A stretch of 64,000 nucleotides of DNA from Musa acuminata AAA Group. Its lineage: Eukaryota; Streptophyta; Magnoliopsida; Zingiberales; Musaceae. Numbering within the stretch: position 1 is the first letter of the stretch; every line of letters starts with the position of its first letter. Under the pieces are notes generated by a model that made no database searches, was not told the origin of the DNA, and was given only the letters and a program-made list of their open reading frames with translations. The position numbers and the translations under genes were made by a program. This document shows positions 45,239 through 58,800 of the stretch, one piece after another. The DNA is taken from assembly GCF_036884655.1 (NCBI RefSeq), contig NC_088339.1, positions 22,543,501-22,607,500 on the forward strand, given 5' to 3'.

Positions 45239-45790
45239 TGATGAGGGTAATAATGGCGATAAGACTCGGATTGACGTCAGCTATCCCAGATGACGTCACG
45301 CGCCTCTGTTAACCTGACAGCACCTGGTCAACACGGATCGGAATGCCGATCAAGACACATTAATATCCTGTGCGAGCCCGATCCTTCATGCCACACCAAT
45401 CGGTGTCAGATGCTACCAGGAGTATGATCCTACCCCCTGCAAGCGGGCACATCAGGCAACGGTAACCTCCCCTATAAATATTCTCGCGTTCATCAGAGGA
45501 AGAGGAGGAGAAAAGAAAAAAAAAAGACAAAAAACTCCTATGACCATCAACTAACTTGACCGTCGGAGGGGTCAGGGCGAGCTCTCCCGACCCGACCTGT
45601 GTGCAAGTGCGAAGACAGAGGCCTCCCACTAAATGCCTAGGCGAGAAGCCCCCTCCCGGAGGAAATGGTGACCCCTTCACGATCGGACCACCGCAGTCGG
45701 TCTTCTGCAGTCTCAAGGGTCGTCCCAGGAAGATCCCGAACCAAGTCGCATCGACCCCAAGGCCACGGCTTAAAGTTGTTTACACCAACA
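45239..45790 (+). mobile_element. solo LTR (552 bp) of an LTR retrotransposon
   Basis: It starts TGATGAGGG, ends ACACCAACA and is flanked by TTTAG on both sides (45234-45238 and 45791-45795). It contains a TATA box CTATAAATA (45472-45480), a purine-rich stretch downstream and two perfect TGACGTCA palindromes (45272-45279, 45291-45298). No internal element sequence is present, so it is the product of LTR-LTR recombination. The type (Gypsy or Copia) cannot be decided; the GC-rich U5 resembles Gypsy LTRs. The short ORFs inside are not genes. Confidence 0.88.
45272..45298. promoter_or_regulatory. paired TGACGTCA (bZIP/TGA-type) sites in the solo LTR
   Basis: Two perfect 8-bp palindromes lie 19 bp apart centre to centre, about two helical turns, and about 190 bp upstream of the LTR TATA box. 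TGACGTCA is a strong plant bZIP site; factor and activity are inferred. Confidence 0.6.
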
Positions 45791-46044
45791 TTTAGTATAC
45801 CGAACTTTGTGAAATATTTTGAGCATTATTTTGTATAAAAGAAATATTGGGCTATGAATTGATTATATTAAGGGCTATAGTTAAGAACCATTTGAACATG
45901 GACATATTGATTCTTGTAAAATAATTTTTCAAGGATACTGTATGTTGTTAACAGCTATAAAATAGTGACTATGAATTACTTGATAAAAATAATTTGATCA
46001 ATTATAACTATTAACTTCTATCTATTTTTTAAAATTTTAGAGAA

Positions 46045-49000
46045 TTTTTATTTTTTTTTCTAAATTTTTAAGTATTTGAAGAGCGTGTAATTTTTTCATT
46101 TTCTTCTTATTTTTTAGTTTCATAGAATTAAGATAGATTCATGTAATATTTTCTAGCATTTGACCTTCTAAAATATAAGTTTTGATATACAATACATTAT
46201 TTTTTTGGGTACAGACTAAAATTAATTTATCGTATATTAGGATTGATCCAAATTATTTAAAAATTTCATAAAAGCTTTTTTGAACTAGACCCATATGGAC
46301 ATATGTCATTGTTTTTCTAATTAAGAGAATTTCTTTTTATTTTTTTCAACATATGAAACAGTATGTCATTTTTTTATTTATTTTTCATGTTTTTTTCTAT
46401 TTGTGAATTAAGATAGATAGATCCATGCAAAGTTTTCTAATATTTGACCTTCTAGATAGGTGGACAACCTATGGTAAAAAATTTGTACAGAAAATATGTC
46501 CTTGTGTATGATACATTATTTTTATGTGAGACCAAAAATAATATATCGCATACACATTTCATGAAAATTTTGAATTAGACCCAGATGGACATATGTCATT
46601 GTTTCATTAATTAATCGATTTTTTTTAATTGTTTTTATCATTTGAAAAGTGTGTTGTCATTTTCATATTTTTCTCCTTGTGTTTTTTATTTGCACTTAAT
46701 TAAGATGGATCCATATAATGTTTTTTTGATACTTGACCTTTTAAATAGGTGGACAACCTATAATAAAAAAAATTATGAAGAAAATATATGGTACATGATA
46801 TTATACTATTTTTGGGGTTAGACCAAAAACAATGTATCGCATGGTTGGTCCACATCATTCGAAAATTTTATGAAAGCTTTAAATTGGTCTAAGATATGGA
46901 AATATGGAATTATTTATCTAAACAAATTTTTTTATTTTTTTTAATATCTGAACAGTGTGCAATTTTTTCTATTTTCTCCTGGTCTTTTCTATTTCCACTG
47001 AATTAATATGTATCCATACAATGTTTTCTATTTCCATATTTTATTTAAAATTTTCATCATCTGAACAATAATCATGTCACCAACTGCTTATTAATTTAGA
47101 AAAATTTTCATTAAATTATCAACTCTAATACCTTTTGGCTTTAACCATGAATTAATCATGTCATCCAGCATTTATTATATACATATAAATTCAAAATCCA
47201 ATTGCAAGAATATTGACACAAGGCATGTTTTGTTTACAGTCATTTATAATTAGTTTCATTTAAATTATAATTATTAATTAATTTATTTTATTTTTAGCAA
47301 TTAAGTCATTTCGATGACGAAGAGATGTCAAAAATCTCTTCTTGGTTTTTGGGCAAAACGAATCATTTTTGTCACATTCTTAGCACATCTTTCAAATATA
47401 ATCAGAAAAATTAGTCTTATTATCATGAAAGTAATATCATTTGAATATTATAAAAAATATTTTATTTAGTCATTTCCTAATTATGCTTGATATAGTCGTA
47501 TCTCATGGATTAATATAAGTAATTATAGGACAATAGTTTGAAAACGATAAGTTTTCGTTGAATTGAGTCGAACTATCATTTTCGGTGACAGATATATCTC
47601 TTCTTCTTAATCTATTAAATACTATAGAAATCGTTGATCTAAAGGCATTTGGATCTTTTGAATATTTCATAAGAAAGTTTTTTTTTATATGAAGGGTCAA
47701 TCCATAGGGATTTAGAAAGATGGATGATAGCATTACATGCATATGAAGGTGAGAAATTAGTGATAGATTTTTATCAGATGTATTTGCATGTATATTATTT
47801 TATCAAAATAACTATACATTATAGTGGTTATTAATATCAACCATTGACAATCTTAAAATTTTGAATAAGTGGTTATAGTTCATTCATTTATTTTTAAAAG
47901 AATTCTAATAATAGGATAGAACGTAGATATTCAAGTGAAACGAATATCTAGTCAGCTATTTAAAAGGTTGCCTACCTACTTGTATTACAAGTAAGTTACA
48001 TAGGCGTATATAGTTTATAAATTACTATAGTTTTTGATATAGGTGATTTTGTGAGCACATCCCATGCTTTAAGTCATCAACTGAAGTAGAATCTTCAAGA
48101 TTATAAAAACAATCTATTCTCACATTATATTAAATAATAAATAATAAAATGATATAAAAAATATCATCTGATAAAGTATGTTATCCCAAAATCAGATTTA
48201 TAATTGTAAGATTGTCTACAACAAGCAGATAGCCACAATATCCAAAGTAAGTGCATAATAATTTTTATAAGAAAAGAAAGTGGATGCCTAAATTGAATTA
48301 TTTTTATCTTGAAAAGTGAAGTCGATGAAGCGACATTAATCTTAATCTTATGTTAGTTAGTCATTGTCCTGAGTTACATATAATTTTTACTTATATCTTG
48401 ATTGTCTGTAATAAGTGTTCCATTTGTTTGCTAATTATATTGTAATAGATTTTAACAATATGGTACATGGAGATACAATAGATACATATGCTAATGTTCT
48501 TAATTCCGAAGGCTTGGGTGTCATTATAATCTTATGTATCGTAGATAGTAATATATTCAAAAAATCAAGGTACATATGCATTCAAGATTTTCAACAATTT
48601 TCTTATTTAATATAGGATTTTTAGAAATCCTATACTATTGAAATTAGTGATATTATTTTAGAAATATTTTAAAGTATATGATCGTCAATTATTCAGACAA
48701 AACAACAAGAGGGCCAATTAAATATATTTTTATGTCATTACATAATAAGAAATTAGAACATTGGTACTTTTTGGTTGTTAATGTACCTAACAAAATTTAG
48801 GAGTATTACAGTTCAATATACAATTTAGAAAATAAAATACAAAGAATTAGAAGATAGTGATGGTTTAACAGATTCTTTTTAATTATTTTTATTTTGATAA
48901 ATAAATTTAATAAATTATATTTTCAATGTTATAGTTCATCGAAGAATATGAGTGATACCAATATAGAATTATTGCATCCTCGAATTGCCCCAGTCATCAA

Positions 49001-52000
49001 ATCATAAGGATGGATTTACCAAAATATATAATATTCGAAGCAAATTGTATCATAAGTTATCAATTTTGAAGATTCTAAATTTTCATAAATATTTTATTAT
49101 TGATTAATTATATAATTAATAACCTTTGTATATTCTAGAAAGATTGTGCGAGCATTTATTTTTTTTTGGATATTATGTTTACACATTCTCAAGTTAAAGA
49201 TGAAGGCATATCGTCTACAAATTGCAAGTGCTACTTTGTATGAAAGACTTTTGTGATCTCTAAAATTATACAAATCACCTTTTAAATGGTTATGACTGAT
49301 CCAAAATTATACATATAAATCTTTTTTTTTTTGGAGAATATGGTTCCCTGAAATTTTGTATGCTACTTTGTACTAAATTGTGATAACAGAATATTTTTTA
49401 AGACATTACATAGCATTTCTCTAATAGGTATCTCTATGTGTATGACAAAATGTTGTTGAAAAACAAAGCATTTCTTTAATATATGATACATTATGTTTAG
49501 GATCAATTCAAAAACAATATATTGCATATGAGGACTAGTAAAAATGAATTTAGATCTTATGAATTATTGAAATGGCACTAAGATAGACTTGTATAACATG
49601 TTTTCTATTTTAGATAAAATTTTCAATAATTTTTTGAATTATTCACCATCAGAACAATGTGTCATAGTCTAATTTTCTTCAATTTTTTTTATTTCTACTG
49701 AAAAGCTACGGTACTTGCAATATTTTTTTGATATTTGAGCTATTAAATATATCAGATAACCATGACAAAAATTGATGTAATACACTATTTTTAAGGTCAA
49801 TTCAAAAATAATATATTTCATTAAGGTCAATTCAAAAACAATATTTAGGAGTATTACAGTTCAATATACAATTTAGAAAATAAAATACAAAGAATTAGAA
49901 GATAGTGATGGTTTAACAGATTATTTTTAATTATTTTTATTTTGATAAATATATTTAATAAATTATATTTTCAATGTTATAGTTCATCGAAGAATATGAG
50001 TGATACCAATATAGAATTATTGCATCCTCGAATTGCCCCAGTCATCAAATCATAAGGATGGATTTACCAAAATATATAATATTCGAAGCAAATTGTATCA
50101 TAAGTTATCAATTTTGAAGATTCTAAATTTTCATAAATATTTTATTATTGATTAATTATATAATTAATAACCTTTGTATATTCTAGAAAGATTGTGCGAG
50201 CATTTATTTTTTTTTGGATATTATGTTTACACATTCTCAAGTTAAAGATGAAGGCATATCGTCTACAAATTGCAAGTGCTACTTTGTATGAAAGACTTTT
50301 GTGATCTCTAAAATTATACAAATCACCTTTTAAATGGTTATGACTGATCCAAAATTATACATATAAATCTTTTTTTTTTTGGAGAATATGGTTCCCTGAA
50401 ATTTTGTATGCTACTTTGTACTAAATTGTGATAACAGAATATTTTTTAAGACATTACATAGCATTTCTCTAATAGGTATCTCTATGTGTATGACAAAATG
50501 TTGTTGAAAAACAAAGCATTTCTTTAATATATGATACATTATGTTTAGGATCAATTCAAAAACAATATATTGCATATGAGGACTAGTAAAAATGAATTTA
50601 GATCTTATGAATTATTGAAATGGCACTAAGATAGACTTGTATAACATGTTTTCTATTTTAGATAAAATTTTCAATAATTTTTTGAATTATTCACCATCAG
50701 AACAATGTGTCATAGTCTAATTTTCTTCAATTTTTTTTATTTCTACTGAAAAGCTACGGTACTTGCAATATTTTTTTGATATTTGAGCTATTAAATATAT
50801 CAGATAACCATGACAAAAATTGATGTAATACACTATTTTTAAGGTCAATTCAAAAATAATATATTGCATTAAGGTCAATTAAAAAACAATATATTGCATC
50901 CTAGGACTGTTTCAAATCATTGACATTTCATGAAAGCTTTGGAATGACACTAAGATTGACTTTGATAAATTTTTTATTTTATTTTATTTATTTACTCAGC
51001 ATATGCACAGTGTGTCATTTTGTATTTTCTCTAAGTTTTTTCATTTGCATCAAAAAATGATGCATACATGTAATATTTTTTTAACATTTGAGCTTCTAAA
51101 TATGTCAAAAAATATATAAAAAATTGATTAAAAAATATTTCCTAATATACGATACACTAATTTAAAAATAATATATCGTATATTAGGATTGATTCAAATC
51201 ATCTGAAGTTTTTATAAAAGCTTTTTGATTATCCCATATGAACATATGTCACTGTTTTGCTACTTTAGAAATTTTTTTGATTATTTTTAAATTACTCAGA
51301 ATATGCATAGTGTGCTACTTTTCAATTTTATTCAAGTTTTGTTTTCCATTTCCACTGAAAAATTGTGAATACATGCAATGTTTGTTGATATTTGAGCTTT
51401 TAAATATGTAAAAAAATCATGAAAAAAACTTGGTTTAAAATTATTTTCTAATATGTGATATAATTTTTTGGCGTTAATTCAAAAAATAGTATATCGTATA
51501 TTAGGACTAATCCAAATTGTTTGAAATTTAATGAAAACTTTAGATTTATCCCATATGAACATATGCAAATTTAGAGAATTAACGCCATTTAGAGAATTTT
51601 TCAATAATTTTCTGAATTACTCAGCATTTGCAAAGTGTGCCATTTTCCTTTTTTTCCATTTGCAACAAAAAATCATGGATACATGCAATGTTTTTTAATA
51701 TTTGAGCATCTATATAAGTCAGAAAAATCATGAAAAAAAATTTCTAATATACAATATATTATTTTTAAGGTTAATTTAAAAATAGTGTATCACATACCAA
51801 GACTAGCTCAAATCATCTGAATTTTTTTATGAAATCTTTGGATTTATCACAGTTGGACATATGTCATTATTTTACTATTTTAGAGAATTTTTGATATTTT
51901 TAAATTATTCAACCTACTTTCTAATTTTCTCAAAGTTTTTTATATTTCCATTGAAATATCATGGACATATGCAATATATTTTAACATTCCAACTTCTGCC

Positions 52001-53720
52001 ACAAGTTGTGTTAAAAATTTGGGTTTGAAAATATTTTTCTAATATGTGGTATACTATTTTTGGGATTAATTCAAAAAATAATATATCGCGACTAAGCCAA
52101 GTCATCTAAAATTTTCATGAAAGCATTGGATTTGTCCCATATGGACATATGTCACTATTTTGCTATTTTAAATTTTTTTGAATTACTCAGCATTGCATAG
52201 TATGTCATTTTCTAATTTTATTCTTTTTTTTTTTCATTCACACTAAAAAATAATGGATACATGTAATTTTTTGATATTTGAGCTTCTAAATATGTCTAAA
52301 ACTATAACAAAAACTTAGTCCAAAAAATATTTTTTAGTTTATCACATGTAAAGACTAGTCTAAATCATTTGAAATTTTCATGAAGACTTTGGATTTCCCA
52401 TATGGACATATGTCAATGTTATACTATTTTAGATTTTTTTTCTATTTTTTTTTAAAATTACTCAGCATATGCTTAATGTGTTATCTTTTAATTTTATTTG
52501 ATTTTTTTTCCATTTTCATTAAAAAAAAATCATGGATACATGCAATGTTTTTTTTATATTTGAGCTTCTAAATATATTTAAAAATCATTAAAAAAATTAG
52601 TCCATAAAAATATTTCCTAATATGCGATATATTATTTTTGGGATCAATTAAGAAAACAGTGTATTGCATAAAACGAATTATCCAAATCATCTAAAATTTT
52701 CATAAAAGTTTTATATTTGTCCCATATGGACATATGCCACAGCGTGCCACTATAATGTTTTTTAGCATTTAAGGTTCTGAATATATCAAAAAAATCATGA
52801 AAAACACTTGGTCTAAAAAAAATTCCTAATATGCGATGTACTGTTTTTGGAATAAATTCAAATCATATAAAATTTTCATGAAAGTTTTGGATTTATTTGA
52901 GATGGACATATGTGATTATTATTATTTTTTTAGAGAATTTTTATCTTTTTTAATTGTTCAGCATCTACATAGTGTGTAATTTTCTAATTTTCTCCATGTT
53001 TTTTCTAGTTTCACCAAAAAATCATGGATACTTTTTTTTTTTTACATTTAAACTTCTAAAAATATCAAAAAATGATGAAAAAATTTGATTCACAAAAATA
53101 TTTCATAATATGTGATACACTATTTTGGGATTAACTCAAAATGTAGTGTATGGCATATGGTGCAAATCATCTAAAATTTTCATGGAAACTTTGAATTTGT
53201 CCTTGATGAACACATATTACTGTTATTCTATTTTAGAGAATTATTTTGATTTTTTTTTTGAATTACTCACCATTTGCACATTATGTCAATTTCTAATTTT
53301 CTCAAAGATTTTTCCATTTCCATTGACATATCAGGGACACATGCAAAATATTTTTGACATTTAATCTTCTAAATACATTCACAAGCTATGATAAAAATTT
53401 GGGATTAAAAAAAATATTTTATAATATATGATACATTGTTTTAGGTCAATTCAAAAATAATTTATCATATCCCAAGACTAGTTCAAATCATCTAATTTTT
53501 TTATAAAAGCTTTGGATTTGTCTTAGATGGACATATGCATCTTTTTTTATTTTAAAATGTTTTTGATATTTTTTAAAATTATTCATCATATACACATTTC
53601 TCCAAGTATTTTTTTATTTCCATCGAAATATCATGGATGCATGCAATTTTTTTTTTAATATGAGATTTTAAATTAGTCCAAAACATTTGGTAAAAATTTG
53701 GTCCCCAAAACTTAATCTCA
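46045..53720. repeat. diverged ~300-bp tandem repeat with embedded inverted repeats
   Basis: Recurring blocks occur in fixed order. The first is a CTAATATGCGATA-type arm, a short loop and its complement. Next comes a GACTAGTCCAAATCAT block and a TTTTCATGAAAGC block. Then come a CATATGGACATATG dyad, a GAATTACTCAGCATATGC block and CATGGATACATGCAATG. The dyad recurs near 46292, 46578, 51237, 51550, 51855, 52136, 52396, 52722, 52899, 53200 and 53524. Spacing is mostly 260-325 bp, with one short unit of about 177 bp. Unrelated AT-rich sequence (about 47060-49480) interrupts the array. No protein-coding signal is visible. I cannot assign it to a known satellite or transposon family. Confidence 0.75.
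48796..50891. repeat. 1048-bp near-perfect tandem duplication
   Basis: Copy one 48796-49843 and copy two 49844-50891 align without indels. By eye there are only four differences, all transversions (C/A, A/T, T/G, C/A). The unit combines spacer sequence with one end of the ~300-bp repeat. Confidence 0.93.
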
Positions 53721-54621
53721 ATTTTTTTTTTCAACATGTAAAACAGAGCATGTATTGTAAAATAGAGAATCTACTAAAACTTATACTTGCTATAGAATTT
53801 TCTTCAATTTTGGACAACCAAATAATTAGAAGATATTAAGACATATCACATTACAATTGTATAAGCCACTGAAATTAAATTTCAGTAAGCTGGTTTAAAA
53901 TGCAACTCAATTGATATTCACTAGAATATCAATGCCCTCAGGCTCATGATATAGGTAAAAATTTATATAATCGATGATTATATCTAAATTATTGGCATCT
54001 TAAATATTTATTCTTTTTCTTATCAGTATGTGTCAATTCAAATTTTACTTTTTTTTCTACTGCCAGCATATAATATGCTTCTCAAAGGTAATAAGATATA
54101 ATCAAATTCTCGTTGTATTTAATGCTATTTGCTTGTTGTAGGATATATTTTATCATTTGTAGATTTTCTTGTAGATGTTAGGTCTATAATAATCTTCACA
54201 AAATGAATATGGATTACCATTCTTGTATCCAATAGTAGATATAGTATGAGAACATAGAATTTTCAAAATATCAAAATGCCAACATGAACAATTTCTTTTC
54301 TCCAAATCCACTATAACTATCTTAGAGGATGTCTACACTTCTAATTCAATAAGTATGAGAAATCCTTCGCCTTGGTAAGTTGATCCTCAATGATAATTGT
54401 CAGTGTTGATTTTTAATTATTAAATTTTTACAATCTTCTTTCTAGTTATTTCAATCATAAAGATAATAGATAAGTCACGAATATTCTTAAGTAATGAATT
54501 TATAATTTTTGATGTATTTGTGGTGAGTATTAAGTAACAACGGATAAAAAAAAAAAAAAGCATAAGCTCATTTCTCCTTAATTTTATATATCCAAGTGGG
54601 TCATTTTTTATAAGCAGAACT
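53721..54621. other. AT-rich intergenic
   Basis: I see no gene or recognisable element in this 0.9-kb AT-rich stretch. Confidence 0.5.
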
Positions 54622-54736
54622 GATGCGGGATGAACCGGAAGCCGGACTACGGTGTCCAACTGCGCGCTAACCCAGACACCACAAAGGGTGTTGATCGATT
54701 AAGACAATAGGACGATGGCTATGAAAGTCGAAATCT

Positions 54737-54768
<32 letters not shown>

Positions 54769-54785
54769 TCAACTAGTCTCGAACT
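54622..54785 (+). rRNA. 25S rRNA gene fragment (non-functional)
   Basis: About 160 bp match an internal part of plant cytoplasmic 25S rRNA. Landmarks are GATGCGGGATGAACCGGAAG at the start, CAACTGCGCGCTAACC, CACAAAGGGTGTTG, GTCGATTAAGACA, CTAAGGAGTGTGTAACAACT and CACCTGCCGAATCAACTAG at the end. Relative to the usual sequence the differences are mainly C-to-T and G-to-A, as expected of a methylated, decaying copy. Both sides are abruptly AT-rich non-rDNA sequence, so this is a dispersed fragment and not part of an rDNA unit. Confidence 0.9.
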
Positions 54786-55847
54786 ATACAATAATCATAA
54801 TATAGTCATGAAAATATTTTTTCTACAGTTGAAAGAATACCATGATTGGGCATCAGCTTAGTTTCTTGATCGCCACAGAATTTGGGGTAGTTCTGTGTAA
54901 TCTTTTGCTATCTGTTGATTGGATCTCGTGCTCCAATGTTGTCTTCTTCGGAATAGTTAGTCCTTTATTCGATTAGGCACATCCAATTTCAAATGTTGGA
55001 ACTCGTTGAAGTTTACCATTAGCTTGTAGGAACAACAAGTCCAAGCAAGGTTTTGATTGGCCACAGTTACAAACCTTGGGTGCGTTATCTGTGGGTTAAT
55101 GCTGGATGGCGGCTTCTTCGGCACAAGGATTTGCTTTACTACGCTACAAACCCAAAAGATGGTTCCACATCTTAATAATATTTCATGGTAGTATTTTGTG
55201 GCTTTATCTCAGTAGAATTTTAATGGAGTCTCTGATGAGATACGTCGTGGAAATTTTAAGAAGGCTTTAAAACTACAAAATGTCCGCAAAAGATATGACG
55301 TCAGAAAACACGTCATAAGGATTTAAAACTATGATTAACTTTAGGCAGAAAAAGTCTTTTAACTCAAATGTCCGCTTCCATGCAGTATCATCTTTTCTTG
55401 CACGAGTCACAAGTGCAATGGCCCCATGGTGAAGGTTTAACTGCTGCAGAGTTATGTTTGCTTGATGTTCCTTCCTGGTCTGTATCACAAACCCTAAACA
55501 CAGTGAGATACAGAACTGCTGTCTGATCAATACTTTAAACTACTTATCACATGGGAGGTATATAACATCTGCGTCTGCTCAAAAACCACAAACTTACTGA
55601 ATTTAACATGAGAACATGAGATGACAAAAAGCACCGAGTCGCAATATATTGTTTGTGATCGAACAGGAAGTGCATAAACCAATAACACGAGCTTAAATTA
55701 CCAATCTCATCTAAAATAACATGTTTAACAACTAAATTCCAGGTACAAAATTACGTTCTTGCAGCAGCTTCAATGAGGTAATTCTGTTGCAAGGACGTAT
55801 GATCTTCATCATAAGACCACTGCTGTTTTGGCTGCAACCAGCTTCAT
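54786..55847. other. intergenic / 3' flank of the lesion-inducer-like gene
   Basis: No gene recognised. The part from about 55600 is probably the 3' UTR of the - strand gene ending at 55848. Confidence 0.4.
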
Positions 55848-58800
55848 CTAGACTGTCTTTGTCTTGGGAGCCGCCTTCCTCTTGGACTGCCGCTTTGGAA
55901 TTGAGTTCTTCATGCCTAGGAAGAAGAGCAGTGCACCGAAAAGAGCCAAATTCTGCAGCGTAAATGTAATTTCAATGCATGAGTGGTTTGCTCCATCTGA
56001 TAAAGTTGATGGAAAATGTATGAGAACCAAACCAACCTGTGTGAACTTGAAAAATAGTTCCACAAATTCGGGCTTTTGGATATCGTAGTTGTAGAAGTCG
56101 AACACGATGGGTGTCACCACTGCCAAATGAAGAAGCTTCACAAAAGAAAGATATAGCTTTCAGCATCATCATCTTAACAGAAGTTACTGGTTTAAATTAT
56201 GCAGTATTGTTGCTAAGTCGGTAAACAAATTACTACTGAGTAAGTTTATGTAAAACTTTGTCTAGTAAAATCATGGTACTTAAGAATTACAGACCAGAAG
56301 ATATGCTCCAAAGGAACTGCTGAAGATAAATAGAAGGCCTCCGAGCCCTTTAAGAACTATGGTAGCTGCAATCACATGTTTCATCTGAAAGTAATAGCAA
56401 AAAGTAAAATTTTCTTGAATATTGATTAAATTTGGACCAGCTGTTATAAACTGAAATAGAGCAAGGAAAAAGAGTGTCCTTACTTCAACTTCAGGGACTT
56501 TTACCCCCAGATGCAAGGTAACATGATTCACAAAAGTGTCATATTTTGGTGCAACAACTTTTGCTGCTGGCCCACCATCAACTCCAAATTCGATAATCCT
56601 GAAAACAGAACTTAAATATCAGCACAAACCATCACTCAGCTCCCTGGTAACTCATTGGCAAAGTCACCTAGGAAGATTCAGGGTTGTAAGTCTATTTTTG
56701 CATATATTCTGCATCGGGACCAATCAGCTAAACATGAATCATCCCACTGCTTCACCAATTTCACCAAACTAGAAAGAATTAGCCACTTAAGCTCAGGCAT
56801 TAGAGTTTACAACATTAAGTATATAATTCCAATTTAGAATAGGGACGTGGAAGCAATTTAATAGCTTCATGACCACTGAAACCAAAAGGTTACAACAATT
56901 TCATTCATAAAAATCTGCCTACGGTAAGACAATTTTGCACCCCAAAGTTCACTAAGGTATCACATGTATATAGAATGTAATTTATATTCAAAACACCTTA
57001 ACTAGATTTCCATGTCAATATATAATACATGACCACAAACTTATGATAATCAAAACAAAGATACATCCCTATCTTAAAACTCACATCCTTTGAGAGGAAC
57101 TGACATCAATCTTCAGAAAGGCTTCTTAATTTCTATGATCTCACAAGCTTACAGCTTTATGACACTATTTTGAGCATCAAGAAAACAACATCACTATTTG
57201 AGGATGCATGTATATTAAAAATTAATATTTTTGAGGATGCATGTATATTTGAGGATGCATGTATATTTGAGGATGCATGTATATTAAAACATCACTATTT
57301 GAGGATGCATGTATATTAAAAAAACATCCTTAGAGCTTCTGAGGATGCATGTGTATTAAAAATTAATATTTGATTGTTCGATATCTTAATATCAGAACAT
57401 ACGATTTGACAAGCCCGGAACTATTTCTCAAACAATATGTCAACAATATGTCCAGCAGGACAAATCAAATAAATTAAACCAGAAATTCATTTCTGTCTTC
57501 CTCAAATCAATTCCAATAGTTGATTGAAGGATGATTATGAGGAAGAGATGATCATTATGTCGACCAACTTTTGAGCTTAGCAGACTTTATTGGTTGTGTT
57601 TGCCTTCGATGTGTGCTTAATCATTATCATTTTCAACAAACAGTTGTAAAAGAATCAACAATTGAGTTAGATGCGGATAACAGTAACTATAAAAACTTGA
57701 AATTTTAAACTATGAGACAACATGAAAGTCAAATATGAGCAAATATAGCTGTTTAATAGAAAGATGGTACTTTCAAGGAAGAAAGAAAATATAGATAAGG
57801 TCGGAGGGCAAGACAAAAGAATTATGGGAAGGGATGGATGCTATATAACCCCACTTGCTTTTCTGGCATGTGTGATATACATGACAAAATTTAAGTTTTA
57901 TTCAAACTGTAATATCAATGGATGTTCCTTATTCATTTCATGAAGACAAACAAAAAAATCAATTTACTGGACCATTCAGGCCTAACTTCATCCAAGTTGG
58001 TCAGAAATTAGTATTTCTTTGTTTAGTTGCTTAGAATCAGAACAGTTCATGACGGTAATCAACAGGAAAATCCTACACCAATTCACAACAAACGTACATA
58101 TACATAACATACTTCTGAAACTTACAAAGATGCCTAACATTATGTTCAGACATTGGATCAGCTACAATTGCAATAATTGATTTATCCAAACACATATGTA
58201 TCCTTCAAATGCATCAAAAAAATCAGATTTGTTGGATGTTTCCAAGTAAGATGTTTGGCATCCACCAGGCACACAGCAGATATTGCAAGTAGCTCTGTAA
58301 GGAGGTACAGATCTCAAAAGTTTGTGATCCATCTGTCATCATGCAATTTGTAATGGCCCAAAGGAGAAGGGTGACAATGGTTCACATAACCATCTGCCCC
58401 CATTTCACCATGAGCAAAATAATTGACACCAGGTACAGTCAGATCCACTGAAAGACCACACTCATATATGCCAAACAGGACCAGAAAAGCCACGATAATG
58501 GATCTAGTCAAATTATGCTAATCATATCAACCTCAATGCACAAAATTCCTTATTGACCAGCAAAGTATCACATGATAAGTATCAAAATTTTGCCATGTAC
58601 ATCATGGAACAGGGTTTTCAGCAAAATAACAAGCGGATGCAATACTTCGAATAGCACCACAATTCTATCCCAAAAATGGGAACAACTTGATTTCAAGAAC
58701 AATAACAGCAAGATCCAACAAACACCCATAAGCTTCTACAATAAAAGCTGGACAACGAAAGATAACCAACACGAGATATTCTCGGGAAAAAAAACCATTT

